DNA of 26,835 nt from an uncultured euryarchaeote (GTDB lineage: Archaea > Nanohalarchaeota > Nanosalinia > Nanosalinales > Nanosalinaceae), in contig CAKZNU010000046.1 in the NCBI GenBank assembly GCA_937132175.1, positions 1 through 26,835 of the forward strand. The letters are read 5' to 3'. Positions 23,686 through 26,835 of the stretch are shown in pieces. The number at the start of each line of letters is the position of its first letter. Within the stretch, counting starts at the first letter, position 1. The notes below the pieces were generated by a model. The model saw only the letters and a list, made by a program, of their open reading frames with translations, did no database searches and was not told the origin of the DNA. The position numbers and the translations under genes were made by a program.

Positions 23686-25397
23686 AACTGATGCACCTCC
23701 GTGTTCCTGTTTTCATAGTTCACTACCGTAACCTTCCCGGGATCCGGTTCGTGTCCAACCCTTTTCTGGAACTCTGTCTGTGCCTGGAACGTCGAAGAAG
23801 CTATTACGTTTACGCCTTTGTAGCTGTAGTTGCTGTGGCTGTGAAGATGTCCCGCAACGAAGACGTCCGGTTTCTTGTCTATGACGAGGTGGTCTTCCGG
23901 CTCCGGAGAAAGAAGGTTTGATCCGTACGTCGGAGCAAGATGTCTCCTCTTCAAGAGATCCACCATCACCCGGTAAGGCTCGTCGTAGGCGTTTTCCCTG
24001 AGCTCCTTGATCTCGTCTATATGGTCATCGAAGCTGTAGCCGTGATACATCAAGTTCGTGATGCCTTTGCTGCGTATGCCGTGAAGCCTCACGGTCTGTG
24101 GGTTCCTGACGATATGGACGTTCCTGTAGCCGTCTATCCTGTCGAAGACGTCTTCGTTTATCTTAGGCTGTGGCTCCGCCAGCCTCGTGATGTCATGGTT
24201 TCCCGGTCCGAAGATTATCTGGATGTCTTCCGGAATTCTGTCAATCCAGTCCTCAAACATCTCGTACTGTTTGTAGATATCGTTTACCTGGAGCTCATCC
24301 TTCTGGCCCGGGTAGACACCGACTCCCTCGATAACGTCTCCTGGCATCACAAGGTACCCGATCTTCGAGGCCTCGGAGGTTCCAAGCCAGTCCGCGAAAC
24401 GATCCAGTCTGTCATGAAGGGTATCCTCGGAGCCGATGTGAAGGTCGGAGATGTATGCTGCCTTGACCTCTTCCTTCGTGGTGTTCACCCCGTCAGGTAT
24501 CGGAAGGTCCGGCTTCACAACGGAGTTTGCGTAAAGTATGTCTCCACCCATCGAGCCTGTGACACCTATCATCTCGTCCTGCACCAGGTGTCTGCCCTCC
24601 CTTTCGTCTACAAGCAGCTTGAAGCTTCCGGTCTTGTCCTCAAGGGAGACGATGAACTTGTCCGAGCTCGTGGAGTACTTGTCCTTTACCAGGCCTATAG
24701 CTGCTGCCTGATCACCTTCATCACGTCTCTCCAGACGCTCGATGGAGGTCGCAGACTTGAGCTCTGAACGCCTCATCAACATCTTCCTCATCTTCTCGTA
24801 ACGGTCGTTGTAATACCCCAGAAACTCCGGAACGTCTTTCTCATCACGTGTAACCTCGTAGTCATCCAGAACCTCCACCTTCGTGTTGAGATCCCCACGC
24901 TCGCCGTCATCACTGATAACCACCGTACTCTCCCTGTCGAAGTAAGAACTCTTCCTGCTGTACTCGTACTCCTCCTCAGGACCGGTGTTTCCGCCCTCTT
25001 GAGAACCGGATCTTTCTAAGTTGGAGGAATCAGATTCCTCTGATTCAGAATCCAGAGTTCCGTTGTCTTCAACTCCGGAATCTCGGGTCCCAGTTTCTCC
25101 GGAGGCTTCTGAACCCTCGGATTCATCCGGGTAGTCCTGAGTTTCCTCTCTCGGGTTTGTCCCGGCTTCAGGCTCCGAAGTTTCCTGTTCTACGGCTCCG
25201 GAAGGAGGTAGAGGCTTTTCTCCTGCGGGTTCCGGAACCTTCTGTCTAACCTTCTCGATCATGCCTCTGGAGACGTACATCGGCTTCGCCTCCAGAGAGT
25301 TTATACGTGGTATATCTTCCTCTTCTAGTATCTCTGCGGCATCTCTGCCGACCATACATCCCTGTTCCGTAAGCTGTTTCACTGCTTCTTTGTTCAC
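23682..25397 (-). CDS. polB: DNA polymerase D small (exonuclease) subunit DP1
   Basis: The protein has 571 residues from GTG 25397, preceded by GGGGGTAA. The N-terminal ~50 residues form a helical domain; a long acidic low-complexity linker (about 60-150, rich in E, G, S) follows, then an OB-like region and the calcineurin-type phosphoesterase domain. All metal-binding motifs are present: ISDLHIG near 318, PGDVIEG near 352, GPGNHD near 400, MYHGYS near 450 and AGHLHSHS near 517. It therefore should be an active Mre11-like 3'-5' proofreading nuclease. It ends EVHQF at TGA 23682-23684, and its last codons contain the Shine-Dalgarno sequence of the next gene. It probably has its own promoter at 25435-25445. 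Confidence 0.96.
   Translation of the reverse strand: MNKEAVKQLTEQGCMVGRDAAEILEEEDIPRINSLEAKPMYVSRGMIEKVRQKVPEPAGEKPLPPSGAVEQETSEPEAGTNPREETQDYPDESEGSEASGETGTRDSGVEDNGTLDSESEESDSSNLERSGSQEGGNTGPEEEYEYSRKSSYFDRESTVVISDDGERGDLNTKVEVLDDYEVTRDEKDVPEFLGYYNDRYEKMRKMLMRRSELKSATSIERLERRDEGDQAAAIGLVKDKYSTSSDKFIVSLEDKTGSFKLLVDEREGRHLVQDEMIGVTGSMGGDILYANSVVKPDLPIPDGVNTTKEEVKAAYISDLHIGSEDTLHDRLDRFADWLGTSEASKIGYLVMPGDVIEGVGVYPGQKDELQVNDIYKQYEMFEDWIDRIPEDIQIIFGPGNHDITRLAEPQPKINEDVFDRIDGYRNVHIVRNPQTVRLHGIRSKGITNLMYHGYSFDDHIDEIKELRENAYDEPYRVMVDLLKRRHLAPTYGSNLLSPEPEDHLVIDKKPDVFVAGHLHSHSNYSYKGVNVIASSTFQAQTEFQKRVGHEPDPGKVTVVNYENRNTEVHQF
23694..23700 (-). promoter_or_regulatory. Strong Shine-Dalgarno site for the HAD gene
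   Basis: GGAGGTG on the minus strand lies within the last codons of DP1, 8 bases before the CTG that overlaps the DP1 stop. It decides the start of the HAD gene, as no ATG, GTG or TTG lies in frame at the right distance. Confidence 0.65.
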
Positions 25398-25434
25398 GTT
25401 TTTACCCCCTGTTCTCGGACAACCCCCATTGCCC

Positions 25435-25445
25435 GTCTATATGTA
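25435..25445 (-). promoter_or_regulatory. TATA-like box of the DP1-HAD-DP2 operon
   Basis: TACATATAGAC on the minus strand, overlapping the orc1 stop codon, predicts transcription from about 25413, leaving a leader of roughly 16 bases that carries GGGGGTAA before GTG 25397. The polymerase operon can therefore be transcribed separately from orc1. Confidence 0.45.
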
Positions 25446-26648
25446 AAACTTCTCTTCCACCAGATTCTCTATCTTTGACCTTATCTCGTCTGAGAGACCT
25501 ACACTTATCTCCCGTGTCCGGCCGTATCTTCCCTTCGAGATCACCTTTGCGTTTATAACTCCAAGCATGTCCAGTTCCGAGATAAGTCCTGATACACGTC
25601 TCTGTGTGAGCTCCGATATATCGAGGTCGGAACATATCTCCTTGTACTTCGTGTAGACATCACCCGTGGCGACTTCCTCACTGTCTTCTTCCTCAAGCAC
25701 CTGCAAGACGGTATAAAGAACAATCTTTGACTGTTTCGGTTGTTCCTTGACGGTTTCTACAACACGGTCACGCTCAATCTTGTCCTGAGCCATATCAACA
25801 TGTCTGTTCTCGACAAGCTCTGCGTCACTTCTCTCCGCAAGCTCTCCTGCCACACGGAGAAGATCCAAGGCGCGGCGTGCGTCGCCGTGTTCATGTGCTG
25901 CCAAAGCAGAGCACTTCGAGATCACACCGTCATCCAGTGCGTCCTCAACAAAGGCTTCCTCCGTCCGGGACTTCAGTATCTCCCGGAGCTCAATGGCGTT
26001 GTACGGCGGAAAGATAATCTCTTCCTCGGACAGCGAGGACTTCACCCGCGAATCCATATACTCGGTAAAGTTCAGATCATTCGAGATCCCGAGTATCGAG
26101 ACCTTGGTGTCGTCCAGGTCATCGTTCATACGTGTAAGGTTATAGAGGAACTCGTCACCCACCTTCTTCACCAGGGCATCGATCTCGTCCAGGGCAATTA
26201 TTACAACCCCGCTCATATCCTGGAGAGCCTCGAAAAACCTGTTGTATATCTCCTCTGTCGCCAGCCCGGTAGACGGAACGTCTTCACCTATCTGTTCCGC
26301 CAGCTTGCCCAGCATCCTGTACTCGGTATCAGCCACGTTCTTCATCTTGCAGTTAATGTAGAGTACGTTGAGATCCTTCGACTCGTTTTTTGCAACCGTC
26401 TTCAACTCCTCTGTGACGTGTTTTACTATAAGAGACTTTCCGGTTCCAACCGAGCCATAAAGGAAGACGTTGCTCGGATCGTTGCCCTTCAGTGCAGGCG
26501 CAAGTATGGAAGCAAGATCGTCGATCTGTTGATCCCTGTGAAGAATATTGTCCGGCTTCCACTGTGTATTCAGGGCGTCCTTGTTGTCGAATACCGAGTC
26601 CTGCTCAAGGTAGTTCGAGAACATCGACTTCAGGTCTCCCTGACCCAT
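25437..26648 (-). CDS. orc1: Orc1/Cdc6 replication initiator
   Basis: The protein has 403 residues. The AAA+ ATPase core has Walker A GSVGTGKS at 65-72, Walker B VVIIALDEID with Asp154-Glu155, and a sensor-1 segment VSILGISND followed by the initiator-specific region (DSRVKSSLSEEEIIFPPY). A helical lid follows with sensor-2-type GDARRALDLLRVAGE, then a C-terminal winged helix (LTQRRVSGLISELDMLGVIN). It recognises origin recognition boxes and loads the MCM helicase. The ATG at 26648 has GAGGTGA 9 bases upstream, and an AT-rich box at 26713-26720 would give a leader of about 40 bases. It lies next to a probable origin and before the polymerase D operon, an arrangement like that in Pyrococcus. 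Confidence 0.95.
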   Translation of the reverse strand: MGQGDLKSMFSNYLEQDSVFDNKDALNTQWKPDNILHRDQQIDDLASILAPALKGNDPSNVFLYGSVGTGKSLIVKHVTEELKTVAKNESKDLNVLYINCKMKNVADTEYRMLGKLAEQIGEDVPSTGLATEEIYNRFFEALQDMSGVVIIALDEIDALVKKVGDEFLYNLTRMNDDLDDTKVSILGISNDLNFTEYMDSRVKSSLSEEEIIFPPYNAIELREILKSRTEEAFVEDALDDGVISKCSALAAHEHGDARRALDLLRVAGELAERSDAELVENRHVDMAQDKIERDRVVETVKEQPKQSKIVLYTVLQVLEEEDSEEVATGDVYTKYKEICSDLDISELTQRRVSGLISELDMLGVINAKVISKGRYGRTREISVGLSDEIRSKIENLVEEKFYI

Positions 26649-26702
26649 TACTGTTTCACCTCACGAGTAAATACACAGGTTTGCATCTATGTTCATGCAG
26701 TT

Positions 26703-26728
26703 GAAACCAAGGCTTTATATCTTGTTTC
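26703..26728. promoter_or_regulatory. orc1 promoter flanked by inverted GAAAC-type half-sites
   Basis: The sequence reads GAAACCAAG, eight AT-rich bases, then CTTGTTTC. The two arms are an inverted repeat with one extra base and resemble the GGAAAC-containing core of ORBs. The central CTTTATAT, read on the minus strand as ATATAAAG, can be the TATA box of orc1, with a start near 26690. Binding of Orc1 here would cover its own promoter. Confidence 0.4.
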
Positions 26729-26745
26729 GTGTCCGGCTTAACACC

Positions 26746-26769
26746 CACCCCCTGATTTCATGTGGAACT
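26746..26769 (-). promoter_or_regulatory. Origin recognition box (ORB)
   Basis: On the minus strand this reads AGTTCCACATGAAATCAGGG followed by GGTG. It matches the archaeal ORB pattern of a TTCCA half-site, a GAAA half-site and a terminal G-string, in the correct order and spacing. It lies about 100 bases upstream of orc1, beside an AT-rich tract. Confidence 0.6.
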
Positions 26770-26789
26770 TTCTGCGAGCCCAACGTTTT

Positions 26790-26835
26790 TGAGATATAAC
26801 AGTATTATATTAGTATAACAGTATAATAATAGTAT
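26790..26835. repeat. AT-rich tract with AGTAT/ACAGTAT direct repeats, possible unwinding element
   Basis: From about 26790 to the edge the sequence is nearly all A/T, with repeated AGTAT units (ACAGTATTAT, TTAGTATAAC, ACAGTATAAT, ATAGTAT). Such a tract next to an ORB is the expected DNA unwinding element. It is cut by the window edge. Confidence 0.5.

Larger units (their letters stand above)
26649..26835. other. Probable chromosomal replication origin, incomplete at right edge
   Basis: This gene-free region lies directly upstream of orc1. It has one ORB-like element (26746-26769), two weaker GAAAC-type half-sites flanking a TATA box (26703-26728) and an AT-rich tract from 26790 to the window end that could unwind. 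The combination of initiator gene, ORB and AT-rich tract is the usual archaeal oriC layout. The far side, where a second inverted ORB would be expected, is outside the window. Confidence 0.6.

Noticed and set aside
1..26835. Insertion sequences, transposases, toxin-antitoxin or phage genes
   Set aside because: No transposase, integrase or phage motif, and no terminal inverted repeats with target duplications, were seen; all sizeable intervals are explained by ordinary genes.

Overview
The window looks like chromosomal DNA of a halophilic archaeon, most likely a DPANN lineage such as Nanohaloarchaeota. The reasons are: family-D DNA polymerase (both subunits), an Orc1/Cdc6 initiator, archaeal DnaG, MBF1 and DUF63; strikingly Asp/Glu-rich proteins; very tight packing with 4-base stop/start overlaps; and many first-in-operon genes whose TATA-like box sits about 25-30 bases before the start codon, as in leaderless archaeal transcription. 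The lineage is an inference; no rRNA or tRNA gene was found to test it.

Layout. At 1-2391 there is a partial DUF218 (YdcF-like) gene, a protein with an S-layer-like GG-x-x-x-N motif, and a convergent winged-helix regulator whose C-terminal half seems to share that domain. At 2479-7649 a rightward operon encodes sugar-phosphate and nucleotide-sugar enzymes: an inositol-monophosphatase-fold phosphatase, a sugar-1-phosphate nucleotidyltransferase with a short left-handed beta-helix, a HAD phosphatase, a small unknown protein, a GlmU-like (NTP_transf_4) protein and a phosphohexomutase. This fits production of a nucleotide sugar for surface glycans. At 7696-12086 lie a very small DUF1931-type histone, MBF1, a DUF63 membrane protein, an acidic coiled-coil protein, and DnaG coupled to a DUF167 gene, preceded by a possible structured RNA leader.

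At 12126-14991 five leftward genes include three or four that appear to be diverged paralogs of one uncharacterised alpha/beta protein, with a CBS-pair/zinc-ribbon protein among them. At 15040-19476 is a giant secreted protein built from four GLUG-repeat modules, a candidate cell-surface or adhesion protein.

At 19517-26835 is a replication locus, all leftward: orc1/cdc6, then DP1, a HAD phosphatase and DP2 in an overlapping operon. Upstream of orc1 is a good match to an archaeal origin recognition box (ORB), followed by an AT-rich tract at the window edge; this is probably the chromosomal origin. The HAD gene between the polymerase subunits seems to start at CTG, overlapping the DP1 stop behind a strong Shine-Dalgarno sequence.
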